A stretch of DNA of 30,541 nucleotides from JBDRED01 sp043820025 [NCBI: Elusimicrobiota bacterium] (GCA_043820025.1 JBDRED010000045.1:1-30541), one strand, 5' to 3'. Shown: positions 16,437 to 25,880, counted from the stretch's first letter. Numbers and translations: made by a program. Notes: generated from the letters alone by a model not told the origin.

Positions 16437-17897
16437 ATGAACATTATTTTTGCTAGTACAGAATGCGCGCCTTTCGCGAAAACCGGAGGGCTTGCGGATG
16501 TGGTAGGCGCTTTGCCCGGTGTATTGCAGCGTAAAGGACATAATGTGTGCGTTATTATGCCTTTGTTTAATAAAATCGATAGGAAACAATTTGATATTAC
16601 AACAAAAATTACACATCTGCATCTTTCCTTGGGCGGAAAGAGAGAGGTGTTTGGCCTTAAGCAGGCAAAGCTTGCTCACAATGTCCAAGTGTATTTTATT
16701 GATCATCCGGGATATTTTGGAAGAGATGAACTTTATAGAGAGAATGATACGGATTATCCGGATAATGCCGAAAGATTTATTTTTTATTCAAAAGCTGTTC
16801 TTGAGGCCGCAAAGGCGATTAATTTTCAGCCTGACATTATACACGCGCACGATTGGCACTCAGCGCTTGCGCCGGCCATGTTAAAAACTATTTATCATTA
16901 CGATAACTTTTTTTATAAAACAAAATCTGTATTCACAATTCATAATATCGCGTACCAAGGAATATTTCCAAGATCTGTGTTGGCATTAACAGATATTTCA
17001 GATTCAGAGTTTGTTCCGTCAAAATTAGAATTTTATGAAAAGATTAATTTTATGAAGGCGGGTATTATCTACTCGGATGCATTAAACACTGTAAGTAAAA
17101 AGTATAGTATGGAGATACAGGAGTCTCATGAAAACGGCAAAGGATTAGAGGGAGTTCTGCTGAATATTACAAAAAAGGTGCACGGGATTTTAAATGGAGT
17201 GGATTATAGTATTTGGAATCCGGAGAAAGGGAATAATATTGCGGCTGAATATTCATCAAAAAAATTGCTCGGCAAAAAGAAATGTAAGAAAAACCTGCAG
17301 GAGATTTTTAATTTGCCTGTAAAAAAAGACGTTCCGGTTATTGGAATGGTTTCAAGGCTGGACCCGCAAAAAGGGTTTGCGCTGCTGGAGAAGGCTATGG
17401 ATAAGCTAATGGCTCTTGACCTTCAGTTGATTGTGCTTGGCGCGGGCGATACTTTTATCGCTGAATTTTTAGAGAAAGCGAAAAATAAATATCCTCAAAA
17501 AATAGGAATCTGTATTTCGTTTGAGCCGGATATGGCGCATAAAATTTATTCAGGATCTGATATGTTTCTTATGCCGTCGCTATCTGAGCCGTGCGGATTA
17601 GGCCAGCTTATTGCGTTTAAATATGGAAGCGTTCCGATTGTGACAAAGGCCGGAGGGTTATTTGACACAGTTAAAGATTATAATGCTAAAACGCAAAAAG
17701 GCACAGGATTTTGTTTAAAGGATTTCTCTTCTGACGCGCTTTTTAACGCTGTTAAGAGAGCTATGGAAGTTTATGTTTCAAAAAAGGAATGGAAAGCTTT
17801 AATGGTAAAAATTATGGAGCAGGATTTTTCTTGGGAGAAATCTGCGCATAATTATACCGAGCTATACGCTGAAGCGATGAGGCTGCCCAGATGGTAA
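16437..17897 (+). CDS. glgA: Glycogen (starch) synthase, GT5 family
   Basis: GlgA elongates alpha-1,4-glucan from a nucleotide-glucose donor, usually ADP-glucose in bacteria. The 486-residue protein has the full GT5 length: the N-terminal donor-binding KTGGLADVVGALP (K15 onward), HAHDWHSA in the first Rossmann domain, FTIHNIAYQG, ILNGVDYSIWNP, VSRLDPQKG at the start of the second domain, and the catalytic SEPCGLGQ block (S383-E384 onward). AGAGGT precedes the ATG. It overlaps the lpd gene by 7 nt. No glgC or glgB occurs in the window, so donor supply and branching are encoded elsewhere or done differently. Confidence 0.96.
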   Translation: MNIIFASTECAPFAKTGGLADVVGALPGVLQRKGHNVCVIMPLFNKIDRKQFDITTKITHLHLSLGGKREVFGLKQAKLAHNVQVYFIDHPGYFGRDELYRENDTDYPDNAERFIFYSKAVLEAAKAINFQPDIIHAHDWHSALAPAMLKTIYHYDNFFYKTKSVFTIHNIAYQGIFPRSVLALTDISDSEFVPSKLEFYEKINFMKAGIIYSDALNTVSKKYSMEIQESHENGKGLEGVLLNITKKVHGILNGVDYSIWNPEKGNNIAAEYSSKKLLGKKKCKKNLQEIFNLPVKKDVPVIGMVSRLDPQKGFALLEKAMDKLMALDLQLIVLGAGDTFIAEFLEKAKNKYPQKIGICISFEPDMAHKIYSGSDMFLMPSLSEPCGLGQLIAFKYGSVPIVTKAGGLFDTVKDYNAKTQKGTGFCLKDFSSDALFNAVKRAMEVYVSKKEWKALMVKIMEQDFSWEKSAHNYTELYAEAMRLPRW

Positions 17898-19246
17898 AAA
17901 TTTTAGAAAATTATGATGTTGTGGTAATAGGCGGCGGGCCTGCCGGATATAGCAGTGCGCTTTATGCCCGCAAATATGGATTGTCAGTCTGTTTGATTGA
18001 AAAAGAATTTTTAGGAGGAGTATGTCTTAATAGAGGATGTATGCCTACGAAGGTTATGACTTCAGCAGGCAGACGAGTAAATGATTTGAAAAATATTCAA
18101 AGCTATGGAGTAACTGTTAATGGATTTAATTTTGATTACAAACAATTTAATAAAAGCAGAATAGATATTATTGGGAGATTAAGCAAGGGTTTGGATTATT
18201 CGTTAAAAAAGAGCGGAGTGGTTATAAAAAGTGGTTTTGGAAGTATTGTGTCTGATAATGTTGTTAGGATTTTTAAAGATAATGAAAGCGTTGATGTTGA
18301 AGCAAAACATATTATTATAGCTGCCGGCAGTAAGCCGAGTATCCCAAAGTTTTTAATTGGGAAAGAGAATGTTATTAATAGCGAGGACTTTTGGTCTTTG
18401 GAAAGTATTCCTCAGAACATCGCAGTTATAGGCGGCGGAGTTATTGGGTGCGAATACGCGTCTGCATTGTCTGCTCTTGGATATAATATTACTCTTATTG
18501 AAATGGAAGAAAGGCTTTTATTGTCTGAAGAAAAGGATATATCTCAGGCTTTATACTCAGAACTTAGCAGGAGCGGGATAAATATTCGCTGCGGAGAAAA
18601 AGTAAATAGTATTGAAACTAATAATGATAAAACACTGCGGCTTATTCTATCAAAAGGCGGGCCTGTTACTGTTTCGCTTGTTGTTGTATGCGCAGGCAGA
18701 AGCGTGAACCTGGATGGTTTGGGGCTAGAGAATGTTGGCGCTATAGACCCTAATACTTTGGATAGAAATAAGTTAAATATTAAAAATAATATTTGGATAG
18801 CCGGAGATATTGCGGCAGGCCCTCAACTTGCGCATAAGGCGTACTACGACGCAAAATGTATTATAGACAGCATTCAAGGCAAGAAAATTGATGTAGATTA
18901 TTCTAACATGCCAATAGCTATTTTTACAATGCCTGAGATTTCCAGAGTAGGATTAACAGAAGAAGAAGCCTCGAAAAAATGCGAAATAATGACGGTTAAA
19001 GTTAATTTTGCTGAGGTTGGGAAAGCGGTTGCGGAACAGCATGCCAGAGGATTCCTTAAACTTGTGTATGAAAAGGACAGCGGTAATATTTTAGGAATAA
19101 GTATAATTGGATACTGCGCAGGAGAGCTTCAAGGTATTTCGTCTGTAATAGTTCAGAACAAAATGAGCATTAACGATCTTAAGGCTATTAAGTTTGCGCA
19201 TCCTACTCTTTCTGAAGTTTTTCATTTAGCGGTTGATAGAATTTGA
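17891..19246 (+). CDS. lpdA: Dihydrolipoamide dehydrogenase (E3)
   Basis: A flavoprotein disulfide reductase that reoxidises dihydrolipoyl groups with NAD+. The 451-residue protein has the FAD-binding GGGPAG (14-19), redox-active disulfide C45/C50 in GGVCLNRGCMPTK, a second nucleotide-binding AVIGGGVIGCEYAS, the FAD motif IAGDIA, and the C-terminal catalytic HPTLSE with H437 and E442. These residues distinguish it from mercuric or glutathione reductases. Its ATG overlaps the end of glgA, and lipA follows directly. The lipA neighbour supports a lipoyl-related role, but no E2 or glycine-cleavage H protein lies in the window. Confidence 0.93.
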   Translation: MVKILENYDVVVIGGGPAGYSSALYARKYGLSVCLIEKEFLGGVCLNRGCMPTKVMTSAGRRVNDLKNIQSYGVTVNGFNFDYKQFNKSRIDIIGRLSKGLDYSLKKSGVVIKSGFGSIVSDNVVRIFKDNESVDVEAKHIIIAAGSKPSIPKFLIGKENVINSEDFWSLESIPQNIAVIGGGVIGCEYASALSALGYNITLIEMEERLLLSEEKDISQALYSELSRSGINIRCGEKVNSIETNNDKTLRLILSKGGPVTVSLVVVCAGRSVNLDGLGLENVGAIDPNTLDRNKLNIKNNIWIAGDIAAGPQLAHKAYYDAKCIIDSIQGKKIDVDYSNMPIAIFTMPEISRVGLTEEEASKKCEIMTVKVNFAEVGKAVAEQHARGFLKLVYEKDSGNILGISIIGYCAGELQGISSVIVQNKMSINDLKAIKFAHPTLSEVFHLAVDRI

Positions 19247-19256
19247 GGATAATTAT

Positions 19257-20162
19257 ATGACGCAAACATTGAGAAAGCCCGAATGGCTTCGCAAAAAGAT
19301 GAATCTTCATGAACTTAGAGAAATGAAATCTCTTTTGCGCGAGCATAATGTTCATACGGTTTGCGAGAGCGCTTCATGTCCAAATATGAGCGAATGTTTT
19401 AAAAAAAGAACAGCTACATTTATGATTATGGGCGATATTTGCACTAGAGGATGCAGGTTTTGCGGAGTGACAAAATCAAATCCTTTGCCTCTTGATAAAA
19501 ATGAAACAAAAAATATTGTAAAGATTGTTAATGAATTAGGTTTAGAATATGTGGTTATAACTTCTGTTACGCGAGATGATATTCATGACGGCGGGGCCGG
19601 TCATTTTGCTGATGTTGTCGGCTGTGTCCGCAAAGAGTGTAAGAAGGTTAAGGGTATTGAAGTTTTAGTTCCTGATTTTTATGCTAGAGCTGAACAAAAA
19701 AATTTGATACAATTAAAAATCAAATTAATAATTGAACAAGGAATATCGGTTTTTGGTCATAATATAGAGACTGTGCCCAGGCTGTATAAAAAGGCGCGGC
19801 AGGGTTCGGATTATCAAAGATCTTTAGATGTGTTGTCTGCCGTAAAAAATGTAGACGAGAATTGCGTGACTAAGTCAGGAATAATGCTCGGACTGGGCGA
19901 GACTAGGGAAGAAATAATTGATGCGCTTAGAGCATTAAAAAATGCTGGATGCGATATTGTTTTATTTGGACAGTACTTAGCTCCGTCAAATTTACATATT
20001 TCTGTTGAAAGATATGTTGATCCTTCAGAATTTTTAGAGCTGGAAAATATAGCTTTAGATATGGGTTTTCGAGGAGCGCAAGCAGGTCCGTATGTAAGAA
20101 GTTCATATAAAGCTATGGAAATATGGAGAAAAATATGCAGTTCGAATGTTCGAGAAAAATAG
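19257..20162 (+). CDS. lipA: Lipoyl synthase (radical SAM)
   Basis: LipA inserts two sulfurs into protein-bound octanoyl groups. I start it at the ATG at 19257 (GAGGAT seven bases upstream), giving 301 residues; a TTG at 19233 inside lpd is less likely. The auxiliary cluster motif is C36/C41/C47 (CESASCPNMSEC), the radical SAM motif C62/C66/C69 (CTRGCRFC), and the C-terminal RSSY with S282 or S283 as the expected serine ligand. The VITSVTRDD and FGHNIETVPRLY motifs are also present. The substrate octanoyl group requires LipB or LplA activity, not seen here. It overlaps the next gene by 28 nt. Confidence 0.96.
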   Translation: MTQTLRKPEWLRKKMNLHELREMKSLLREHNVHTVCESASCPNMSECFKKRTATFMIMGDICTRGCRFCGVTKSNPLPLDKNETKNIVKIVNELGLEYVVITSVTRDDIHDGGAGHFADVVGCVRKECKKVKGIEVLVPDFYARAEQKNLIQLKIKLIIEQGISVFGHNIETVPRLYKKARQGSDYQRSLDVLSAVKNVDENCVTKSGIMLGLGETREEIIDALRALKNAGCDIVLFGQYLAPSNLHISVERYVDPSEFLELENIALDMGFRGAQAGPYVRSSYKAMEIWRKICSSNVREK

Positions 20163-21331
20163 CAAATTTACCGCAATATGTTTTTAATGTCATAAATCGT
20201 TTAAAAAAAGAAGCGTATGATAATAAACTGGATGTTATTGACCTGGGTATGGGTAATCCGGATATGCCTACGCCTCAGCATATTATTGACCGGCTGTGTG
20301 ATTCTGTTAAACACCATCCCAATACGCACAGGTATCCCCAGGCTAAAGGTATGCCAAGATTCCGCAAAGCAATTTCAGAGTGGTATAAAAAGCGTTTTGA
20401 TGTTGATATTGATCCTGAGAATGAAGCTTTAGCTTTAATAGGGTCAAAGGAAGGGATAGCGCATTTGTGCATGGCGTATCTAAATCCCGGAGATATAGCG
20501 CTTGTTACTAATCCGGCCTATCCTGTGCACTGGAACGGAGTATATCTTTCTGACGCTCAGATTCATTTTATGCCTATCAATGAAGAAAATAATTTTATTC
20601 CTGACTTAACAAAGATACCGGAAGATGTGGCTAGGAAGGCTAAGATAATGTTTCTTAATTACCCTAATAATCCAACTGCCGCGGTTATGGAAGATTTAGA
20701 ATTTTTTAAAGAGGTCGTTCGGTTCGCGAAAAAATATAATATCATAGTTGCTCACGACAACGCGTATTCTGAATTATGTTTTGATAATTATAAAGCGCCA
20801 TCCTTTTTACAGGTTGAGGGAGCTATGGATGTTGGCGTGGAATTTCATAGTTTATCCAAAACTTATAATATGGCCGGATGGAGAGTCGGGTTTGTAGTAG
20901 GAAATGCGGAAATACTTAAGCCATTGGAAAAACTTAAGAGTTATCTGGATTACGGAGTGTTTACTGCTCTTCAGTTGGCCGGCGCTGCTGCGCTTGAAGG
21001 GCCTCAGGATATAATTACAGACCTTTGCGCGCTATATCAAGATAGAAGGGATAAGTTTGTGTCAGGACTTCATAAGCTTGGCTGGATGGTTCCAATACCA
21101 AAAGCTACTATGTATATTTGGACAAAACTGCCTGAACAGTATCAACATCTGAAGTCAGTGGATTTTGCAGAGCTTCTTATTAAAGAAACAGGAATTGCCG
21201 TAGCTCCGGGCATAGGGTTTGGAGATTGCGGCGAGGGACATATTAGAATGGCGCTTGTTACGCATACAAATAGATTTCATGACGCGCTATTAAGATTAAA
21301 AAAATTTTTAAACGAACCTGAGAAAAAATAG
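20135..21331 (+). CDS. AlaC/DapL-like class I aminotransferase
   Basis: A PLP-dependent fold-type I aminotransferase of about 398 residues. The PLP lysine is K242 in SLSKTYNMAGWRVGF. Other family signatures are LPQYVFNV near the start, DLGMGNPDMPTP, IGSKEGIAHLCMAYL, YPNNPTA, and the C-terminal GIGFGDCGEGHIRMALV. By eye it is closest to E. coli AlaC-type alanine aminotransferases, a group that also includes LL-diaminopimelate and aspartate aminotransferases. The hom-thrC context suggests amino-acid synthesis from aspartate. The ATG at 20135 has GGAGA five bases upstream; an ATG at 20123 would add four residues. Substrate is not settled. Confidence 0.9.
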   Translation: MQFECSRKIANLPQYVFNVINRLKKEAYDNKLDVIDLGMGNPDMPTPQHIIDRLCDSVKHHPNTHRYPQAKGMPRFRKAISEWYKKRFDVDIDPENEALALIGSKEGIAHLCMAYLNPGDIALVTNPAYPVHWNGVYLSDAQIHFMPINEENNFIPDLTKIPEDVARKAKIMFLNYPNNPTAAVMEDLEFFKEVVRFAKKYNIIVAHDNAYSELCFDNYKAPSFLQVEGAMDVGVEFHSLSKTYNMAGWRVGFVVGNAEILKPLEKLKSYLDYGVFTALQLAGAAALEGPQDIITDLCALYQDRRDKFVSGLHKLGWMVPIPKATMYIWTKLPEQYQHLKSVDFAELLIKETGIAVAPGIGFGDCGEGHIRMALVTHTNRFHDALLRLKKFLNEPEKK

Positions 21332-21348
21332 TAAAACGGAGAAATGTT

Positions 21349-22653
21349 ATGAAAAAAAGCGTTAATATAGGTTTGATTGGTTTGGGCACAGTTGGAGCGG
21401 GAAGCGTAAAAATATTAAATGACTTGGCAGTTCAGATTAAAGATAAGGTGGGTGTTCCGATTAATTTGAAGCGTATTGTTACTAAGGATACTTCAAAGGC
21501 AAAAGGAATAAAATATGATAAGCGTATAGTATCCAAAAATGTTGATGATATTTTAAATGATCCTGAAATTGATATAGTAGTTGAGCTCATTGGAGGATAT
21601 GAGCCTGCGCGCACAATGATAATCAATGCTTTGAATAAGGGAAAACATGTAGTAACAGCTAATAAGGCTGTTATGGCAAAGTATTGGCACGAAATACACG
21701 ATACTGCCAGAAAAAATAATGTCCTCGTATATTTTGAAGCAAGCGTAGGCGGCGCTATACCGATCATTCAAGGAATAAACGAAGGACTTTCCGCAAACAA
21801 GATTAATGCGATCTACGGAATATTAAACGGCACGACAAATTATATTTTAACAAAGATGCTGAAAGACAAGCTCTTATTTAGCGAAGCATTGAAAGGCGCG
21901 CAGAAAAAAGGTTTTGCCGAAGCTGACCCAACTATGGATGTAAAGGGAATAGATGCGGCGCATAAACTTGTAATATTATCTTCTTTGGCGCTGGGGGTTG
22001 AAGTAAAACTGAGCGATGTGTATTGCGAGGGCATAGATGAGCTTGACCTTAATGACGTAAAGTATGCGAATGATGAGTTTGGCCTTGTTGTTAAACTTTT
22101 GGGTATTATGAAGCGGGCTAAAAATGGAGTTGAGTTAAGGGTTCATCCTACGCTTATTCCAGAATCGCATCTTTTAGCGTCTGTTCAAAATGAATTTAAC
22201 GCTGTGTATGTTAATGCAGATGCGGCAGGGAAGACCATGTTTTATGGAAAGGGCGCCGGAATGATGCCTGCAGCAAGCGCGGTTGTCAGCGACATTATTT
22301 ATGTGGCTAGGCATGTTGCGAATGAAACTGCAGGAAAATTGCCGTTGGTTAAACATTTGGCAGGAAAGAAAGTAGCGCTGGCTAAGATGGATGATGTTGA
22401 ATCAAAATACTATCTGCGGTTTACCGTTATTGATGAACCGGGCGTGTTCGCAAAAATCGCCGGAATATTAGGAAAAAATAAAGTTTCTATAGAATCATGC
22501 ATTCAAAAAAAATCAGATACTAAGGTAGTGCCGCTTATAATTATTACTCATCTCGCAAAAGAAAAGAATATTAAGAAAGCTCTTAAAAACATTGATCATT
22601 TATTAACTACGAGAAAAAAGAGCATACTATTAAGAATCGAGGATAAATTATGA
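21349..22653 (+). CDS. hom: Homoserine dehydrogenase with ACT domain
   Basis: Reduces aspartate semialdehyde to homoserine, the branch point to threonine and methionine. The 434-residue protein starts with the nucleotide-binding GLIGLGTVGAGS (8-19), has VVTANKAVMAKYW, GILNGTTNYILTKM, the catalytic-region DVKGIDAAHKLVILSSLA, and a C-terminal ACT domain (about 355-430) opening with YYLRFTVIDEPGVFAKIAG. The ACT domain usually mediates threonine feedback. It lies 17 nt after the aminotransferase, and its stop overlaps the thrC start by 4 nt (ATGA), consistent with a coupled threonine module. Confidence 0.96.
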   Translation: MKKSVNIGLIGLGTVGAGSVKILNDLAVQIKDKVGVPINLKRIVTKDTSKAKGIKYDKRIVSKNVDDILNDPEIDIVVELIGGYEPARTMIINALNKGKHVVTANKAVMAKYWHEIHDTARKNNVLVYFEASVGGAIPIIQGINEGLSANKINAIYGILNGTTNYILTKMLKDKLLFSEALKGAQKKGFAEADPTMDVKGIDAAHKLVILSSLALGVEVKLSDVYCEGIDELDLNDVKYANDEFGLVVKLLGIMKRAKNGVELRVHPTLIPESHLLASVQNEFNAVYVNADAAGKTMFYGKGAGMMPAASAVVSDIIYVARHVANETAGKLPLVKHLAGKKVALAKMDDVESKYYLRFTVIDEPGVFAKIAGILGKNKVSIESCIQKKSDTKVVPLIIITHLAKEKNIKKALKNIDHLLTTRKKSILLRIEDKL

Positions 22654-23708
22654 AAAATTATTATGGAATTATAGATAAGTATAAAGACTTTTTGGATGTA
22701 AGTTATAATACGCCTATTGTTACTTTGTATGAGGGGAACACGCCGCTTCTAAGAGCAAAAAATATTGAAAGGCTGTTATCGTTTGAGAATGAGCTTTACT
22801 TAAAGTATGAAGGACTAAATCCTACAGGCTCATTCAAAGACAGAGGCATGACCTTTGCTATTTCTAAGGCAAAGGAATCCGGAGCAAAGGCAGTAATGTG
22901 CGCGTCTACAGGCAATACATCCGCGTCTGCTTCTGCTTATGCGGCTCAGGCCGGGATGGAATGTATTGTTGTAATTCCTGAAGGGAATATTGCTCTTGGA
23001 AAATTATCTCAAGCGCTTATGCATAAAGCAAAGGTTATAGCAATAAGAGGAAACTTTGACGCTGCTTTAACAATGGTAAAAAAGGTAACAGAGAAATATC
23101 CTGTAGTGCTTGTTAATTCATTAAACCCATTTCGAATAGAGGGGCAGAAGACAGGCGCTTTTGAGATTGTAGATGTTTTGGGCACTGCGCCTGATTTCCA
23201 TTTTATACCTGTTGGCAACGCGGGAAACATTACTGCATATTGGAAGGGATATAGGGAATATATTAACCATGGAAAGATACTCCCAAAAATGATGGGTTTT
23301 CAGGCTGCAGGAGCTGCGCCTATTGTTTTGGGCAAGATAGTTGAAAATCCTGAAACAGTGGCTACAGCAATAAGGATAGGCAATCCTGCGAGCTGGAAGA
23401 GCGCTGAGTCAGCTAGGGACGAATCAAAAGGCGTTATTGATATGGTAAATGACGAAGAAATATTGGATGCTTATAAGTTGTTGGCTTCGCAGGAAGGCGT
23501 TTTTTGCGAGCCTGCTTCAGCCGCAAGTTTAGCGGGATTAATAAAGTATTTACAAAAAGGATATTTTAAAGATATAAAAAAGAAAAAAATAGTCTGCGTT
23601 TTAACAGGCCATGGATTAAAGGATCCGGATAATGCGGTTAAGGTTTCAAGCAAGCCGATAACTATAGAAAATGATTTTAATATACTCGTTAAAACAATTG
23701 GTTTATAA
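22650..23708 (+). CDS. thrC: Threonine synthase
   Basis: A PLP enzyme converting O-phosphohomoserine to threonine. The 352-residue protein is of the short class that lacks the long N-terminal extension. The PLP-binding lysine is K63 in NPTGSFKDRGM, followed by CASTGNTSASASAYAA and the phosphate/PLP-binding PVGNAGNI. FCEPASAAS lies toward the C-terminus. It overlaps hom by 4 nt. Homoserine kinase (thrB), needed between hom and thrC, is not in the window. The permease gene follows 23 nt downstream. Confidence 0.96.
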   Translation: MKNYYGIIDKYKDFLDVSYNTPIVTLYEGNTPLLRAKNIERLLSFENELYLKYEGLNPTGSFKDRGMTFAISKAKESGAKAVMCASTGNTSASASAYAAQAGMECIVVIPEGNIALGKLSQALMHKAKVIAIRGNFDAALTMVKKVTEKYPVVLVNSLNPFRIEGQKTGAFEIVDVLGTAPDFHFIPVGNAGNITAYWKGYREYINHGKILPKMMGFQAAGAAPIVLGKIVENPETVATAIRIGNPASWKSAESARDESKGVIDMVNDEEILDAYKLLASQEGVFCEPASAASLAGLIKYLQKGYFKDIKKKKIVCVLTGHGLKDPDNAVKVSSKPITIENDFNILVKTIGL

Positions 23709-23731
23709 AAAGAGTTTTGATTAGGTATCAA

Positions 23732-25564
23732 ATGAAACTAAAAAAAGAACTTAATCTTCTCAATGTTTTCTGTATTGCCTCCGGAGCTATGATTAGTTCC
23801 GGACTTTTTATACTGCCCGGTTTAGCTCATGCCAGGACAGGCCCATCTGTTATGATTTCATATTTAATAGCGGGTTTACTTGCGTTAACCGGAATGCTTA
23901 GCCAGGCAGAGCTTGTTTCAGCTATGCCAAAGGCGGGCGGCACATATTTCTATGTAGTGCGTAGTATGGGGCCTGCGGTTGGCACTGTCGACGGCCTCGT
24001 TACTTGGTTGTCATTAACGCTAAAAAGCGCGTTTGCTTTAATAGGTATGGCGGCGTTTACCGGCCTTATCACGCCTATTGATATAAAAATAATAGCTATA
24101 ATCCTATGTTTGTTTTTTATTGTATTAAATTTAATAGGAATAAAAGAAGCGGGATTTGTACAGATTGTTATTGTAACGATTCTTTTATTAATATTACTTT
24201 ATTATGTTTTTAGAGGCGTGCCTGTTATTAATGTCGCAAATTTAGAGCCATTCTCTCCAGGCGGTATCGGTAAAATATTTTCTACGGCCGGATTTGTTTT
24301 TGTATCATATGGAGGACTTCTAAAGATTGCGTCTATTGCTGAAGAGGTAAAGGATCCGGGCAAAAATATTCCTATTGCAATGATTTTATCTCTTGTTGTA
24401 GTAACAATTTTATATTTTTTAGTTGTGCTTGTCACAACAGGAGTGCTGGATGGTGAAATCCTTAATAAATCGCTTACCCCAATTTCCGACGGCGCAGAGG
24501 TTTTTTTGGGACATGGAGGCAGGCTGTTACTAAGCATTGCCGCTTTGCTTGCTTTTATTTCAACTGCTAATGCGGGTATTATGGCTGCATCCAGATATCC
24601 GCTTGCTCTTAGCAGAGACGGACTTTTGCCGGACTTTGTAATGAATATAAGCGCGAAATATAAAACCCCTTATGCCGCTATTCTAATTACCGGATTAGTT
24701 ATGATAGTTTCGCTCTTTTTAAAATTGCAGTTACTGGTAGAGTTTGCGTCAACAGCTCTTATTCTAACATACATATTTTCGTGCCTATGCGTCATTATTA
24801 TGAGGGAAAGCCATGTTCAAAACTATAAGCCGTCATTTAGTTCTCCATTATATCCATGGATACAAATAATAGGGATTATTGGATTTGGTTTTCTGATGTT
24901 TGAGATGGGAAGCGAGCCTTTAATTTTAGGGCTAATACTTATTGTGATTAGTTTATTTGTGTATTGGTTTTATGGGCGAATAAGGACTAACAGAGAATTC
25001 GCGTTATTACATTTGGTTGAAAGGCTGATTGCAAAAGAACTTACAACTCATTCGCTTGAAACAGAGTTAAAAGAAATAATCAGGGAACGCGACGATATAA
25101 CAAAGGATAGATTTGATAAAATTATTGAAAAGAGTAAGGTAATAGATGTGGATGGCCCTCTGAATAATGAGGAATTTTTTAAGATAGCGGCTCATGAAGC
25201 GTCTGAATGTGTGAATGTTTCAGAGGATAAAATATTTGATAAACTTCTCCAAAGGGAAAAGGAAAGCACTACAGTTATAGATAATGGAATTGCGATCCCG
25301 CATATAATAATTGAGGGGAATGGTATTTTTACGATTTTGCTTGCTCGGTGTAAACAAGGAATAGATTTTTGTAAGGGCGCTTGTAAAGTTCATACTGTGT
25401 TTATTCTAATAGGAACCAGGGATGAACGAAACTTCCATCTTAGGGCGCTTTCCGCGATAGCGCAAATTGTTCAGGACCCGCATTTTGATAAGCATTGGCT
25501 TAAGGCAAAGAATGAGGAGTCGCTAAGGGATATTATTCTTTTAGGCGAAAGAAAAAGACAATGA
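23732..25564 (+). CDS. APC-family amino-acid permease with C-terminal PTS EIIA-like domain
   Basis: A 610-residue fusion. The first ~425 residues form an APC superfamily permease with about twelve membrane helices, recognised by the N-terminal IASGAMISSGLFILPGLA and PKAGGTYFYVVRSMGP. After a charged helical linker, the last ~150 residues resemble a PTS EIIA (fructose/mannitol type) domain, with the phosphorylatable histidine candidate H524 in NGIAIPH. I chose the ATG at 23732; a TTG at 23717 would add five residues. It closes the galT-to-thrC operon. The EIIA-like domain may regulate transport, but no other PTS protein is present. Substrate is unknown; the threonine context is only suggestive. 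Confidence 0.88.
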   Translation: MKLKKELNLLNVFCIASGAMISSGLFILPGLAHARTGPSVMISYLIAGLLALTGMLSQAELVSAMPKAGGTYFYVVRSMGPAVGTVDGLVTWLSLTLKSAFALIGMAAFTGLITPIDIKIIAIILCLFFIVLNLIGIKEAGFVQIVIVTILLLILLYYVFRGVPVINVANLEPFSPGGIGKIFSTAGFVFVSYGGLLKIASIAEEVKDPGKNIPIAMILSLVVVTILYFLVVLVTTGVLDGEILNKSLTPISDGAEVFLGHGGRLLLSIAALLAFISTANAGIMAASRYPLALSRDGLLPDFVMNISAKYKTPYAAILITGLVMIVSLFLKLQLLVEFASTALILTYIFSCLCVIIMRESHVQNYKPSFSSPLYPWIQIIGIIGFGFLMFEMGSEPLILGLILIVISLFVYWFYGRIRTNREFALLHLVERLIAKELTTHSLETELKEIIRERDDITKDRFDKIIEKSKVIDVDGPLNNEEFFKIAAHEASECVNVSEDKIFDKLLQREKESTTVIDNGIAIPHIIIEGNGIFTILLARCKQGIDFCKGACKVHTVFILIGTRDERNFHLRALSAIAQIVQDPHFDKHWLKAKNEESLRDIILLGERKRQ

Positions 25565-25720
25565 TAAATTTTCTTTATTCACTACTATAAAATAAATCTA
25601 CATTTTCGTAATTCATTTCACGTAAAATCTAAAACATTAAAAATCAAGAAAAATCTAATTTTTTTTTTGCGAAATCTTTAGGAAGAAATTGTGAAGTTTT
25701 TGTGAACATGTCTTTAAAAT

Positions 25721-25748
25721 AAGCGTTTAGAATCAATAAACGCTTTTT
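25721..25748 (+). terminator. Intrinsic terminator after the permease gene
   Basis: AAGCGTTTA (25721-25729), a 7-nt loop and TAAACGCTT (25737-25745) form a perfect 9-bp stem continuing into further T residues. It lies about 157 nt after the permease stop and ahead of the surface-protein genes, so it likely separates the two transcription units. Confidence 0.65.
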
Positions 25749-25880
25749 GCTATTCTCCAAAACACGGCAAAATATGCAAATTCCCGGTTTCGCACAGGCT
25801 TGCAAAAAGCATATTTTACGTTAGCATTATAGTAACGAAAAGTGTGTAATAATGAATGGCAAATTTTTAGGAGAAGGAAT
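25749..25880 (+). promoter_or_regulatory. Leader region with hairpin before the surface-protein genes
   Basis: Within this stretch, AAAATATGC (25769-25777) is complementary to GCATATTTT (25809-25817). An overlapping pair, TGCAA (25775-25779) and TTGCA (25800-25804 area), offers a competing stem. The loop is about 31 nt and includes CCCGGTTTCGCACAGG. No consensus promoter is convincing: TATAGT at 25828-25833 lacks a well-spaced -35. No known riboswitch consensus fits. AGGAGAAGG (25869-25877) is the ribosome-binding site of the next gene. Confidence 0.35.

Noticed and set aside
20135-21331. Firm naming of the aminotransferase as LL-diaminopimelate aminotransferase (dapL)
   Set aside because: The sequence looks closer to AlaC-type enzymes and the neighbours are hom and thrC. 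Substrate cannot be decided by eye.
25755-25817. Cyclic-di-GMP (GEMM) riboswitch before the surface-protein genes
   Set aside because: GCACAGG and GCAAA-like pieces occur, but the tetraloop, the second conserved strand and the expected helix order are missing.
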